Shown here: piece by piece, positions 55,937 to 64,000 of the stretch
How the letters are laid out: every line of letters starts with the position of its first letter
Numbering within the stretch: position 1 is the stretch's first letter
Assembly: GCA_964578605.1 (NCBI GenBank)
Contig: CAZODO010000011.1
Span: 1-64,000, forward strand
DNA length: 64,000 nucleotides
Direction of reading: 5' to 3'
Source: JAXMHN01 sp964578605
GTDB lineage: Bacteria; Verrucomicrobiota; Verrucomicrobiia; Limisphaerales; SIBE01
Program-made: the position numbers and the translations under genes
Notes under the pieces: generated by a model
What the model was told of the DNA's origin: nothing
What the model saw: only the letters and a program-made list of their open reading frames with translations
Database searches by the model: none

Positions 55937-57496
55937 TTAAGCTTCCTCGACCACTTTCCAGCCGAGTCCGTCCGCCAGCGCGTAGACTTCTTGTTTGAGA
56001 TCGCCGTAGACGGTGACGCGGTGCCATCCCCAGTTGTCCCACTGCGTGAAGAGCTTCTCGAAATCGCCGGCCGGCTCGACGCAAAGCTTGGTGCGGCACG
56101 CGCGATCGTCCGGGTCATTGGCGACGGCTTTGCCCTGGTGGAACAGGATTTCCTTCCGTTCCTGGGCGACTTGCAGCGTGGTGGTCAGGTAACCCAGCGG
56201 GAGAAGCGACCGGACGGAAGCGCCCTGGCGATCCTCGGAATGCGTCAGGATCTCGAACGGATTGACCTGGCCTTCCGGTCCGAACGCTCTGTTCGAAGCC
56301 ACGCAATGCGCATAGATAATTTGGCGCCGGGCGGTATCCATGACGGGATCTGAGATGTATCCAGGACGGCCCTTGGTCAGAATCGCCATCGTGAGCATCG
56401 TCGCCGCTGATCGCGTGTCGCATTCACAGCCGCCCACCAGTCCTTCATTCAAGAGTTCGTAGAATCCCAGGCATGGATAGGCGTGAATATGTCCGCCGTA
56501 AAATCCACCCAGGCAATTGATCGTGATCGCTTGGGCGCCGTGTTTCTTGAGCATGGCTCTTTCGGCCAGGTACATCGCGGCGGATTCCTCGAGCGTTTGG
56601 CGGCTGACGCCCTCGATCTTGGCGGCGGCGTTCTGCCAACGGTCGGCTACGGCGCGCGACTCGTCTTGGTCGGCCGATTTCCAGGCATCGTTCAGTTCCG
56701 CAAAGGGCAGATGCACAATCGGAATCCCCATGATGTCCCCCGCGGGTCCGGATTCCGTGCCGCGAAACGCCAGGATCTTGGACGCTTTCATCTGTTGCAG
56801 GGCGTCTCGGGCAGAGATGGGCTTCAATGGATCGGGTGTGCAGCGCAATGCACCCGCGAGCCGGATCCGCTTCGTCCGCACGCGCTGCGTCGCGGCGACA
56901 AAGCTGGAGACCGGTTCCCCACGTTTGACCACGTCGAAGCATTTCACCGCCTCAACGAGGTCGTCGAAATCCGTCGAGGAAACAAAGCCGACATTCGGCG
57001 AGTGCGCGCGGAGGAACGCGGCGTTGTACACGAGGAAGCCGCCGCTGCCGGCATAGGTGAAATCGGCGTAAAGGACCGGCTTGCTGGAAGTGGCAATGGT
57101 TTGCACGACGCGATTCCAGCAATTCATCTGGACGACCACATAGCCGTCAATTCGGGCCGCTTTGTCGTCCTCGAGAATCTTCTTCGCTTGCTCTTCGCCC
57201 GTGGCCGTGGAGGAGAGGAACTCGAATCCCTTGCAGCGGCGGCCGAGTTCGGATGTGTACCGTTCCATCACCGGCCGGAAATCGAACCCGACATTGGGCC
57301 AATCGGGACCCGGCTGTTGCGGGGCGTGCAGGGCATAGACCAGGCGGATGCGGGGGGTGCCTGGCGTCTCTGCGGCATGGAGGAACCTGGGGCGCACCAG
57401 GGCGGCCGACCCGAGACAGGCAGCGCAGCCGGCAAGGAACTGGCGCCGGTTCCAACCACAGCAGGCGCATCCAATAGGCGAGGAGTTCTGTTGCAT
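55937..57496 (-). CDS. Tat-exported sugar isomerase-like protein
   Basis: 519 residues. A twin-arginine signal (NRRQFLAGCAACLGSAALV) suggests export of a folded protein. The rest resembles the L-fucose/L-arabinose isomerase family: repeated alpha/beta segments, then a C-terminal KLCVEPAGDFEKLFTQWDNWGWHRVTVYGD. A cytosolic isomerase fold with a Tat signal is unusual; many Verrucomicrobial paralogues of this type have unknown substrates. Metal and catalytic residues of the true isomerases were not checked by alignment. It is divergent from rmlA, 171 bases away, with no promoter I can support. Confidence 0.7.
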   Translation of the reverse strand: MQQNSSPIGCACCGWNRRQFLAGCAACLGSAALVRPRFLHAAETPGTPRIRLVYALHAPQQPGPDWPNVGFDFRPVMERYTSELGRRCKGFEFLSSTATGEEQAKKILEDDKAARIDGYVVVQMNCWNRVVQTIATSSKPVLYADFTYAGSGGFLVYNAAFLRAHSPNVGFVSSTDFDDLVEAVKCFDVVKRGEPVSSFVAATQRVRTKRIRLAGALRCTPDPLKPISARDALQQMKASKILAFRGTESGPAGDIMGIPIVHLPFAELNDAWKSADQDESRAVADRWQNAAAKIEGVSRQTLEESAAMYLAERAMLKKHGAQAITINCLGGFYGGHIHAYPCLGFYELLNEGLVGGCECDTRSAATMLTMAILTKGRPGYISDPVMDTARRQIIYAHCVASNRAFGPEGQVNPFEILTHSEDRQGASVRSLLPLGYLTTTLQVAQERKEILFHQGKAVANDPDDRACRTKLCVEPAGDFEKLFTQWDNWGWHRVTVYGDLKQEVYALADGLGWKVVEEA

Positions 57497-57667
57497 AGGC
57501 GGAGGATAAGTTCTTTTCGGTTTGAGTGCTTGTCATGGCGAATATGCCTTATGCAAAAGTGGCAGGGAAGCCGAATTTGCCGGCTGGGCGGGGCGCCGAT
57601 TCGCTAAAGATCGGCCTTGAGAACTTTCCTTTCTTTGTCCTTGCGGGCGCTGTAGCTTGCAGGCCCG

Positions 57668-58552
57668 ATGAAAGGCATCGTCCTGGCTGGTGGAGCTGGC
57701 TCAAGGTTGTACCCGCTCACCCGGGTCGCCAGCAAACAGCTCCAGCCCGTCTACGACAAGCCGATGGTCTATTATCCGATCACGACTCTGATCGAGAATG
57801 GCATCCGGGAATTCTGCCTTATTTCGACCCCGCTGGACCTCCCGAGATTCTGCCAATTGCTCGGCGATGGTTCGGGCTGGGGCCTGAGCATCGAGTACCG
57901 GGAACAACCGCGCCCTGATGGGATTGCGCAGGCTTTCATCATTGCCGAGTCGTTTATTGGTTCGGATTCGGTGGTGCTCATCCTGGGCGACAATATCTTT
58001 TATGGCGGGGACACGTTTGCCAGGGCTTTCTCGGAATTTCAGCAGGGCGCCGCGATTTTTGGTTATCCCGTGCGCGATCCGCGGCGCTATGGCGTGGTGG
58101 AGTTCGACGCCTCGGGTCGTCCGGTTTCGGTCGAAGAAAAACCCGCCCATCCCAAGAGCGATTACGCCGTTCCCGGGATTTACATTTACGACAACGAAGT
58201 GATCGAGATTGCCAAGCGTCTCAAGCCCTCCAAACGTGGGGAACTGGAGATTACGGACGTGCACCGCGCTTATCTGCAGCGCGGGCAGCTCAGAGTGTAT
58301 CGGCTCAGCCGCGGTTTCGCGTGGTTGGATGCCGGGACAAGCAGCAGCTTGCACGAAGCCTCGGCCTACGTGCAAACGATCCAGAAAAGGCAGGGGACCA
58401 TGGTCGGGTGCCCCGAAGAGGCGGCTTTCCAGCGCGGCTTCATCTCGGTGGACCGCCTCTCGGCATTGGTATCGCGAATGCCGGAATGCGAGTATCGCGA
58501 CTACCTGGAAGCGGTGGTTGCGGAAATGGGTCAAGCCCGGGATGTTCCCTGA
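57668..58552 (+). CDS. rmlA: Glucose-1-phosphate thymidylyltransferase
   Basis: 294 residues. GIVLAGGAGSRLYPLTRVASKQLQPVYDKPMVYYP is the RmlA N-terminus (signature nucleotidyl-transfer motif GGxGxRLxPLT). LGDNIFYG, EEKPAHPKSDYAVPGIYIYDNEVI and FAWLDAGT also match. Makes dTDP-glucose from glucose-1-phosphate and dTTP. The dehydratase rmlB follows 39 bases later. The rest of the rhamnose pathway (rmlC, rmlD) is not in the window, so the end product could be dTDP-rhamnose or another dTDP-deoxysugar. Confidence 0.95.
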   Translation: MKGIVLAGGAGSRLYPLTRVASKQLQPVYDKPMVYYPITTLIENGIREFCLISTPLDLPRFCQLLGDGSGWGLSIEYREQPRPDGIAQAFIIAESFIGSDSVVLILGDNIFYGGDTFARAFSEFQQGAAIFGYPVRDPRRYGVVEFDASGRPVSVEEKPAHPKSDYAVPGIYIYDNEVIEIAKRLKPSKRGELEITDVHRAYLQRGQLRVYRLSRGFAWLDAGTSSSLHEASAYVQTIQKRQGTMVGCPEEAAFQRGFISVDRLSALVSRMPECEYRDYLEAVVAEMGQARDVP

Positions 58553-58591
58553 GTGCATGCGACAAGAGAAAGAAAGTCACGACGGAAACCT

Positions 58592-59620
58592 ATGAATCTA
58601 TTGGTCACGGGGGGCGCTGGTTTTATCGGATCGAACGTCGTGCAGCACGTGATCGACCGGCCGGAAGTCGAGCGCTTGGTGAACCTGGATTGCCTGACTT
58701 ACGCCGGGCATCCCGAAAACCTTGCTTCGGTTGAAGAGCATCCGAAATACCTCTTCGAGAAGGTGGATCTGCGGGAGAAAGGCGAAGTCCTGCGGGTCGT
58801 GCAGGAACATGAAATCACCCATGTGCTCCATCTGGCGGCGGAAAGCCACGTCGATCGCTCGATTACGGGGCCCGGCGCCTTCATTCACACCAACGTGGTC
58901 GGGACCTTTCATCTGCTCGACGCGTGCCGGGAATGCTGGTCGAAGGGCGCGCCGGGTGTCCCGCGGCGGTTTCACCACGTCTCGACCGACGAAGTGTATG
59001 GGAGTTTGGGGCCGACCGGCTACTTCACGGAAACCTCGCCTTATGCGCCGAATTCGCCCTACTCGGCCAGCAAAGCCGCCAGTGACATGCTGGTGCGCGC
59101 CTATCATCATACCTATCACCTGCCGAGCGTCATCACCAACTGCTCGAACAATTACGGGCCCTTCCAGCATCCCGAGAAGCTGATCCCCGTGGTCATTCAA
59201 AGCGTGATCACGCGCCGCCCCATTCCCGTCTATGGCGATGGCATGAACGTGCGCGATTGGCTGCATGTGCGTGACCACGCCGAGGCTTTGTGGCAGGTGC
59301 TCGTCCGGGGCCGCGACGGCGAGACCTACAATATCGGCGGGAACAATGAATGGCCCAATTTGCGGACGGTGCAAATGATCTGTGATTTCGTGGATGAACT
59401 GGCACCCAAGATCGGGGGGCAATCGCGGAGCCTGATCACGTTTGTCCAGGACCGGCCGGGCCACGACCGCCGTTACGCGATCGATGCCACCAAAATTCGG
59501 TCGGAGCTGGGTTGGAAGCCGGTTTACACCTTTGCGCGGGGTCTCCGGGACACGGTGCAGTGGTATCTAGAGAACCAGGCATGGGTGCGAGCGGTGCAGC
59601 AGTCTGGGAACTTGCTTTAA
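58592..59620 (+). CDS. rmlB: dTDP-glucose 4,6-dehydratase
   Basis: 342 residues, extended SDR. TGGAGFIGSNVV (6-17), STDEVYG, catalytic Tyr157/Lys161 in PYSASKAASD, NNYGPFQHPEKLIP and GDGMNVRDWLHV are RmlB hallmarks. Converts dTDP-glucose to the 4-keto-6-deoxy intermediate. ATG 58592 is chosen over the in-frame ATG at 58553 because the Rossmann motif then starts at the usual distance. Same direction as and directly behind rmlA. Confidence 0.95.
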   Translation: MNLLVTGGAGFIGSNVVQHVIDRPEVERLVNLDCLTYAGHPENLASVEEHPKYLFEKVDLREKGEVLRVVQEHEITHVLHLAAESHVDRSITGPGAFIHTNVVGTFHLLDACRECWSKGAPGVPRRFHHVSTDEVYGSLGPTGYFTETSPYAPNSPYSASKAASDMLVRAYHHTYHLPSVITNCSNNYGPFQHPEKLIPVVIQSVITRRPIPVYGDGMNVRDWLHVRDHAEALWQVLVRGRDGETYNIGGNNEWPNLRTVQMICDFVDELAPKIGGQSRSLITFVQDRPGHDRRYAIDATKIRSELGWKPVYTFARGLRDTVQWYLENQAWVRAVQQSGNLL

Positions 59621-59701
59621 GGGCGCCTCCAGGGTCCGTGGAATGATGTGGAACATTGATCTGAGCAACCGACCTTCGACTTCGACGGGCACTGGATTCA
59701 A

Positions 59702-59804
59702 CCTAAACGCACGTTAAACGCATGGCAAACTCATGATAAACGCACCCAAACATGAATTTAACATGCGGTTAGCGTGCGGTTAGCGTGCGGTTAGCGTGCG
59801 GTTA
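59702..59804. repeat. 11-bp phased repeat array, different sequence
   Basis: The whole stretch can be divided into 11-base units. The right side is three near-perfect copies of TTAGCGTGCGG (59769-59801); the left side (59702-59745) carries related units such as TTAAACGCACG that are largely the reverse complement (9 of 11 bases). Architecture (11-bp direct units, then inverted) matches the arrays at 23847 and 48739, but the unit is unrelated. It sits ~80 bases after rmlB; the rest of the 59621-59942 gap has the hairpin listed next and nothing else I recognise. Confidence 0.75.
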
Positions 59805-59901
59805 CAGCCGCAGCCGACGCCAATTCGATCGCTTCCGACGCGCGCTCCGCATCAGACCCGAGGCCCCACCCGTCGATCTTAGAAAAAACTCGCGTCAGCC
59901 G

Positions 59902-59938
59902 CCCGCTTTCCCCAACATCCCGGCGTCCGGAAAGCGGG
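59902..59938 (+). promoter_or_regulatory. Stem-loop covering the purS ribosome binding site
   Basis: CCCGCTTTCC (59902-59911) is the exact reverse complement of GGAAAGCGGG (59929-59938), with a 17-base loop. The right arm carries the only Shine-Dalgarno-like sequence (GGAAAG) before the purS ATG at 59943. Formation of the stem would block initiation, so a translational switch is possible. No known riboswitch architecture is recognised. Confidence 0.6.
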
Positions 59939-59942
59939 TATT

Positions 59943-60179
59943 ATGAAAGCAAAGATCATTGTGACACCGAAGAAGGCCGTGGTGGATCCCCAGGGGAAAA
60001 CCATCCAGCGCGCTTTGGAGCACATGGGTTATTCGGGCGTTCAGGCGGTGCATGTCGGGAAGTACCTGGAGATTGAAGTTGCCGGGGATCGTGAAGCGGT
60101 GCGCAAACAGATCGATGAAGCCTGCCATAAGCTCTTGAGCAACCCGGTGATCGAGGATTACCACTTCGAACTGGAGTAA
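59943..60179 (+). CDS. purS: Phosphoribosylformylglycinamidine synthase subunit PurS
   Basis: 78 residues, the small subunit of the three-part FGAM synthetase. AKIIVTPKKAVVDPQGKTIQRAL and VGKYLEIEVAGD show the ferredoxin-like PurS fold. It bridges PurQ (glutaminase) and PurL. It is first in a purS-purQ-purL-purF order typical of Gram-positive-type purine operons. Confidence 0.93.
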   Translation: MKAKIIVTPKKAVVDPQGKTIQRALEHMGYSGVQAVHVGKYLEIEVAGDREAVRKQIDEACHKLLSNPVIEDYHFELE

Positions 60180-60185
60180 CCAGTT

Positions 60186-60273
60186 CGGGGCGCCGGCTTG
60201 CGGCCGGCTCTCTCTCTATCGCCGTCGTTACGAACTCGCGGCGCCCTGAAGCCGGCTGCAAGCCGGCGCTCCG
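60186..60273. repeat. GCCGGC-rich inverted palindromic element between purS and purQ
   Basis: A 22-base unit (GGAGCGCCGGCTTGCAGCCGGC-like) appears in the right part at 60251-60272 on the reverse sense and again near 60187-60208, about 20 of 22 alike, so the two copies face each other. GCCGGC/GCCGGC hairpins form at each end. A third copy is at 322-343. It lies in the untranslated gap between purS and the purQ start. Confidence 0.7.
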
Positions 60274-60359
60274 AAGGACAACAGGCCAAACGGAGAATGA
60301 CTGGCAAGAAGAGCGGACGCATTGACAACGTTCTGCTTTCCACGGACAACTTACAGGTC

Positions 60360-61073
60360 ATGAATTTCGCGGTGCTGCAATTTCCCGCATCGAATTGCGA
60401 CCAGGATGCCGTGCACGTGCTTAACAATGTGCTTGGACATCCCGCGCGGTTGCTTTGGCACAAGGAACGATCGCTTGGGGACGCCGACGCGGTGATTATC
60501 CCCGGCGGGTTCAGCTATGGCGATTACCTGCGGACGGGCGCGATCGCCCGGTTCAGCCCCATCATGCAGGCCTTGTTCGAGTTCAGCGAGAACGGCGGGT
60601 TCGTGCTGGGCATCTGCAACGGGTTCCAGATCCTTTGCGAAGCCGGCTTGCTTCCAGGGGCCCTGGTCCGCAATCGGTCGCTTCAATTCCGGTGCGAGCA
60701 TGTCTTTCTGAAAACCTTGACCGCCGACTCGCCGTTTACGAATCGGATTCCTCCCGACAAGCTCTTGCGGGTGCCGATCGCGCACGGGGAAGGATGCTAC
60801 TTTGCGGACCAGGGAACGCTCGCGCGCCTCAAGACGAACAACCAGATCCTGTGGCAGTACGTGAATCAGCGGGGCGAAGCGACCGAGATCGCGAACCCCA
60901 ACGGTTCGCTGTGGAATATCGCCGGGGTTTGCAGCGAACGCCGCAACGTGGCGGGCTTGATGCCCCATCCGGAGCGCGCTAGCGAGGCGATCCTGGGCTG
61001 CGCCGATGGCCGTCTGATTTTCGAGAGCCTGATCCATAGCTGGCAAAGCCGGGCGGCGCCAAAGGCGGCGTAA
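60360..61073 (+). CDS. purQ: FGAM synthase glutaminase subunit PurQ
   Basis: 237 residues, class I glutamine amidotransferase. Catalytic Cys86 in GFVLGICNGFQIL, with His203 and Glu205 in LMPHPERASE. ATG 60360 follows AGG and starts MNFAVLQFP as in family members; the longer frame from 60198 overlaps the palindromic element. Supplies ammonia to PurL. It is 13 bases before purL. Confidence 0.94.
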   Translation: MNFAVLQFPASNCDQDAVHVLNNVLGHPARLLWHKERSLGDADAVIIPGGFSYGDYLRTGAIARFSPIMQALFEFSENGGFVLGICNGFQILCEAGLLPGALVRNRSLQFRCEHVFLKTLTADSPFTNRIPPDKLLRVPIAHGEGCYFADQGTLARLKTNNQILWQYVNQRGEATEIANPNGSLWNIAGVCSERRNVAGLMPHPERASEAILGCADGRLIFESLIHSWQSRAAPKAA

Positions 61074-61086
61074 CCAAGGGGGCAGG

Positions 61087-63555
61087 ATGCATACCATGAC
61101 CGACCCAGCGATCACACCCGAACTCGTCAAGCAGCATAATCTCACCGCGGGGGAGTATGAGCAGATCAAGGCGCTGCTTGGCCGGGAGCCGAGCTATACG
61201 GAGCTGGGGATCTTTTCCGTGATGTGGAGCGAGCATTGTTCCTATAAGAACACGCGTCCGCTCTTGAAGACGTTCCCGACAAAGGCAACGAAGATCCTCG
61301 TTGGCGCCGGCGAAGAGAACGCGGGGATTGTCGACATTGGCGATGGCCTGGCCATTGCGTTCAAGATCGAGTCCCACAATCATCCCAGCGCGGTGGAACC
61401 TTTCCAAGGCGCCGCAACCGGCGTAGGCGGCATCATCCGGGACATCTTCACCATGGGGGCGCGGCCGGTGGCTTCGCTCAATTCCTTGCGGTTTGGTCCG
61501 ATCACAGCAGACCGTTCTCCTCGATCCGGCCCTCTCCCTTCACCCCACGAGGGAGGGGCAGGAGTTGGCATCTCGCGTGCATCAAGTGCAGACAGTCTCC
61601 CTCTCCCTCGGGGAGAGGGCCGGGTCGAGGGAGGGATGGCGAGGAACCGGCGGCTTTTCAGCGGGGTGGTCGCTGGAATTGCGCATTACGGCAATTGCTT
61701 TGGCATCCCGACGGTGGCCGGGGAGGTTTACTTTGACGAATGCTACGAGGGGAACCCGCTCGTCAACGCCTTCTGCCTGGGGGTCCTGAGGCATTCGCAA
61801 ATCGCCCGAGGGGCGGCCAAAGGGGTTGGCAACCCGGTGTTCTATGTCGGGCCGCCGACCGGCCGGGATGGTTTGGCGGGGGCGGCCTTCGCTTCGCAGG
61901 ATCTCACCGAGGAATCCGCCGAACAGCAACGCGGGGCGGTGCAGGTGGGGGATCCCTTCATGGAGAAACTGGTGTGCGAGGCCTGCCTGGAACTGCTGGC
62001 CACGGGCGCCGTGGCGGGCATCCAGGACATGGGCGCCGCCGGCTTGACCTGTTCCACCTGCGAAACGGCGGCACGCGCCGGAACGGGCATCGAGATCGAA
62101 TTGAACAAGGTCCCGCAGCGGGCGCCGAACATGACGCCCTACGAGATTATGCTCAGCGAATCGCAGGAGCGAATGCTGATCATCGTGCAGGCCGGGCGGG
62201 AGCAGGAAGTGCAGCGGATTTTTGACAAATGGGATTTGCCGTGGGCCCAGATCGGGGTTGTGACAGATACGGGGCGGATGGTGGTCAGGAACCACGGGCA
62301 GATCGTGGCGGATTTGCCGGCCAGCAAACTTGCCAATGACGCTCCGGTCTATCATCGCGAAGCGCGGGAACCCGGGTACATCGCCGCCGTCCGGGCCTTT
62401 GCGCTGGACGCGTTTCCGGACACTGCCAATCCCGTCGATGATCTAGGGCTTCTGCTGGTTTGGCCGACGATCGCTTCGAAGAACTGGGTTTACCGCCAGT
62501 ACGATCACATGGTCCGCGATGGCACCGCCGTATGCCCAGGCTCGGACGCCGCGGTGCTGCGGATCAAGCGCGATTCGCTCCCGGTGACTCCGGAGGAACT
62601 CCAAGGCGAGGACCGGCCGGTTGAAGCGCCGGCCCGGGACAAGTTTATCGCCCTGACCGTCGATGGCAACGCCACATACGTCTACCTCGATCCTTATGTC
62701 GGCGGGAAAATCGCGGTCGCGGAGGCGGCGCGGAACCTTGCGTGCACCGGCGCCGTCCCGCTCGGCGTGACGGACAACCTCAATTTCGGCAACCCTCATA
62801 ACCCGGAGATATTCTGGCAATTGAAAGAATCCGTGCGCGGCATGGCGGAGGCTTGCCGCGTGTTCCACGCGCCCGTCACCGGCGGAAATGTGAGCCTGTA
62901 CAACCAGAGCCCCGCCGGGCCGATTGACCCGACGCCGACGATCGCCATGGTTGGGCTGGTGAGCGAGCCCGAACACATCACTACCCAGTGGTTCAAGGAC
63001 GAAGGCGACGCGATCATTCTCCTGGGCGAAGCGGTGGATCCGGCGGACCCGCTCCAGGGCCTGGGAGGGTCGGCTTATCTCCAGCGGATCCACGGACTCA
63101 AGACGGGAACCCCGCCGCCCTGTGATCTGGAGAAGGAGGCCGAACTGCATGGGGCCTTGCGCGCCTTGATCCATACCGGCTCAGTCAAGAGTGCTCACGA
63201 CTGCAGCGAAGGCGGGCTGGCGGTGGCTTTGGCCGAAGCCTGCATTTCACAGCAGGTCGCGCGTGAAACCCCGCGGTTGATCGGCGCCGAGGTCGACCTC
63301 GGGACGATGGCCGGCACGCGATTGGACGCACTCCTTTTCGGCGAGAGCCAGGGACGGGTGGTGATCACCACGGCCCCCCTTGACGCCGTTAAGGTGGTCG
63401 AGCGCGCCAAGATCCTCGGGGTCAAAGCCGCGGTGATTGGCAGGGTCGGCGGCACCCACTTGCGAATCAAGAGGGCGGATGGCGAATTCGCCTGGGAACT
63501 CACGCCGTTGCACGATCTTTGGTGGAATTCCATCGCCCGCGCCATGAAAGAGTAG
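61087..63555 (+). CDS. purL: FGAM synthase catalytic subunit PurL with inserted segment
   Basis: 822 residues, longer than the usual ~740-780 for this three-subunit type. SVMWSEHCSYKNTRPLL, FKIESHNHPSAVEPFQGAATGVGG, NCFGIPTVAGEVYFD and VTGGNVSLYNQ are PurL motifs. Between SLRFGP (ending residue 138) and ARNRRLFSGVVAGI (from 185) about 45 residues (~140-184; GPLPSPHEGGAG...LPLPRGEGRVEGG) interrupt a conserved stretch and come from an inserted palindromic element (61504-61638), still in frame. The rest of the chain looks complete, so the insert sits in a tolerated loop or the enzyme is impaired. A ribosome site (GGGGGCAGG) precedes the ATG. Confidence 0.94.
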   Translation: MHTMTDPAITPELVKQHNLTAGEYEQIKALLGREPSYTELGIFSVMWSEHCSYKNTRPLLKTFPTKATKILVGAGEENAGIVDIGDGLAIAFKIESHNHPSAVEPFQGAATGVGGIIRDIFTMGARPVASLNSLRFGPITADRSPRSGPLPSPHEGGAGVGISRASSADSLPLPRGEGRVEGGMARNRRLFSGVVAGIAHYGNCFGIPTVAGEVYFDECYEGNPLVNAFCLGVLRHSQIARGAAKGVGNPVFYVGPPTGRDGLAGAAFASQDLTEESAEQQRGAVQVGDPFMEKLVCEACLELLATGAVAGIQDMGAAGLTCSTCETAARAGTGIEIELNKVPQRAPNMTPYEIMLSESQERMLIIVQAGREQEVQRIFDKWDLPWAQIGVVTDTGRMVVRNHGQIVADLPASKLANDAPVYHREAREPGYIAAVRAFALDAFPDTANPVDDLGLLLVWPTIASKNWVYRQYDHMVRDGTAVCPGSDAAVLRIKRDSLPVTPEELQGEDRPVEAPARDKFIALTVDGNATYVYLDPYVGGKIAVAEAARNLACTGAVPLGVTDNLNFGNPHNPEIFWQLKESVRGMAEACRVFHAPVTGGNVSLYNQSPAGPIDPTPTIAMVGLVSEPEHITTQWFKDEGDAIILLGEAVDPADPLQGLGGSAYLQRIHGLKTGTPPPCDLEKEAELHGALRALIHTGSVKSAHDCSEGGLAVALAEACISQQVARETPRLIGAEVDLGTMAGTRLDALLFGESQGRVVITTAPLDAVKVVERAKILGVKAAVIGRVGGTHLRIKRADGEFAWELTPLHDLWWNSIARAMKE
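61504..61638. repeat. Palindromic element inserted in frame in purL
   Basis: 135 bases (45 codons) with no stop in the purL frame. Contains CCCTCTCC and GGAGAGGG facing arms around 61599-61617 and repeated CCCTCTCCCT-type tracts with GAGGGAGGGG partners. Base composition and repeats are unlike the flanking purL sequence. It resembles a common dispersed palindrome of this phylum. Confidence 0.75.
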
Positions 63556-63616
63556 GTCATGGGGCGTCTTGACCGGCATCGGGTTGACCCGTAGCTTCTC
63601 CGGCGCGTGGCAAAGC

Positions 63617-64000
63617 ATGCGGCACTACCCCAAACATTATTGCGGCGTCTTCGGCATTTTCGGTCACCCGAATGCCGCGGAACTGACGTACTACGGCCTT
63701 TACGCCCTGCAACACCGGGGGCAGGAGAGCGCGGGGATCGTGGCCTGCGATGAAGGGCAATTCCGAGTGCACCGCGGGATGGGGCTCGTCCCGCAAGTGT
63801 TCGATGGCGAGGTCCTTCGGCGATTGACAGGCTCGATGGCCGTGGGCCATACCCGCTACTCCACAACGGGCTCTTCCCACCTGCGTAATGCCCAGCCGTT
63901 GACAGGCGATTGCCAGCTGGGCCAGATCGCCATCGCCCACAACGGCAATCTGACCAACGCGATGCTCCTCCGGGAGGAACTCGAACGGCGCGGCGCCATG
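63617..64000 (+). CDS. purF: Amidophosphoribosyltransferase PurF (partial, cut by window end)
   Basis: The first 128 residues. MRHYPKHYCGVFGIFG places the N-terminal nucleophile Cys at position 9, after an 8-residue propeptide that must be removed. YYGLYALQHRGQESAGI, GHTRYSTTGSS and AIAHNGNLTNA are class II glutaminase motifs. First committed step of purine synthesis: transfer of glutamine ammonia to PRPP. It starts 61 bases after purL; the PRPP domain lies beyond the window. Confidence 0.93.
   Translation, partial: MRHYPKHYCGVFGIFGHPNAAELTYYGLYALQHRGQESAGIVACDEGQFRVHRGMGLVPQVFDGEVLRRLTGSMAVGHTRYSTTGSSHLRNAQPLTGDCQLGQIAIAHNGNLTNAMLLREELERRGAM

Overview
This window looks like a GC-rich chromosomal segment of a Verrucomicrobiota bacterium, probably of the Limisphaerales/Pedosphaerales type. 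The basis is the gene content: a PilM / Amuc_1100-like / Amuc_1099-like / secretin operon arranged as in Akkermansia, an exosortase with an EpsI-type partner, very large secreted Calx-beta and RTX proteins, GEVEDY-type secreted repeats, and secreted proteins ending in a short W...YR-type C-terminal module. No rRNA, tRNA, CRISPR array, transposase or prophage gene was seen. The taxonomic placement is inference.

Layout. (1) 1-23.8 kb: a two-gene operon for an adhesin-like system. It comprises a ~6,095-residue LEPR-XLL-type protein (beta-propeller, long beta-rich region, Calx-beta, SdrD-B-like and RTX repeats) and, overlapping by ATGA, a 1,645-residue secreted protein with an Ig domain, five GEVEDY repeats, an IgGFc-binding-like region and HYR domains. 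(2) 24.2-30.2 kb: an exopolysaccharide/exosortase cluster (small Pro-rich Cys protein behind a possible sigma-54 site, GT4 glycosyltransferase, exosortase, EpsI-like protein, polyprenyl-phosphate sugar transferase, UDP-glucuronate decarboxylase-like enzyme). (3) 30.3-43.7 kb: a type IV pilus-like envelope operon followed by three large secreted proteins of unknown function in tight succession. (4) 44-47.7 kb: a secreted subtilisin-like protease. (5) 48-53.7 kb: coaE, a minus-strand methyltransferase/GT9 pair, and an Mla-like lipid transporter whose ATPase has lost several catalytic motifs. (6) 53.8-59.6 kb: SRAP peptidase, DEAD-box helicase, a Tat-exported isomerase-like protein, rmlA and rmlB. 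(7) 59.9-64 kb: purS-purQ-purL-purF, with a hairpin over the purS ribosome binding site.

Between and inside these genes lie several kinds of small repeat: four arrays of 11-bp units (two sharing a sequence and folding into near-perfect 31-32-bp hairpins, two with unrelated sequence), several palindromic REP-like elements, and two hexanucleotide arrays in a divergent promoter region. Two palindromic elements have become protein-coding: one encodes the C-terminal tail of CoaE, the other adds about 45 in-frame residues to PurL. The least ordinary items are the 11-bp arrays, the in-frame elements, the degenerate Mla ATPase, and the giant-protein operon.
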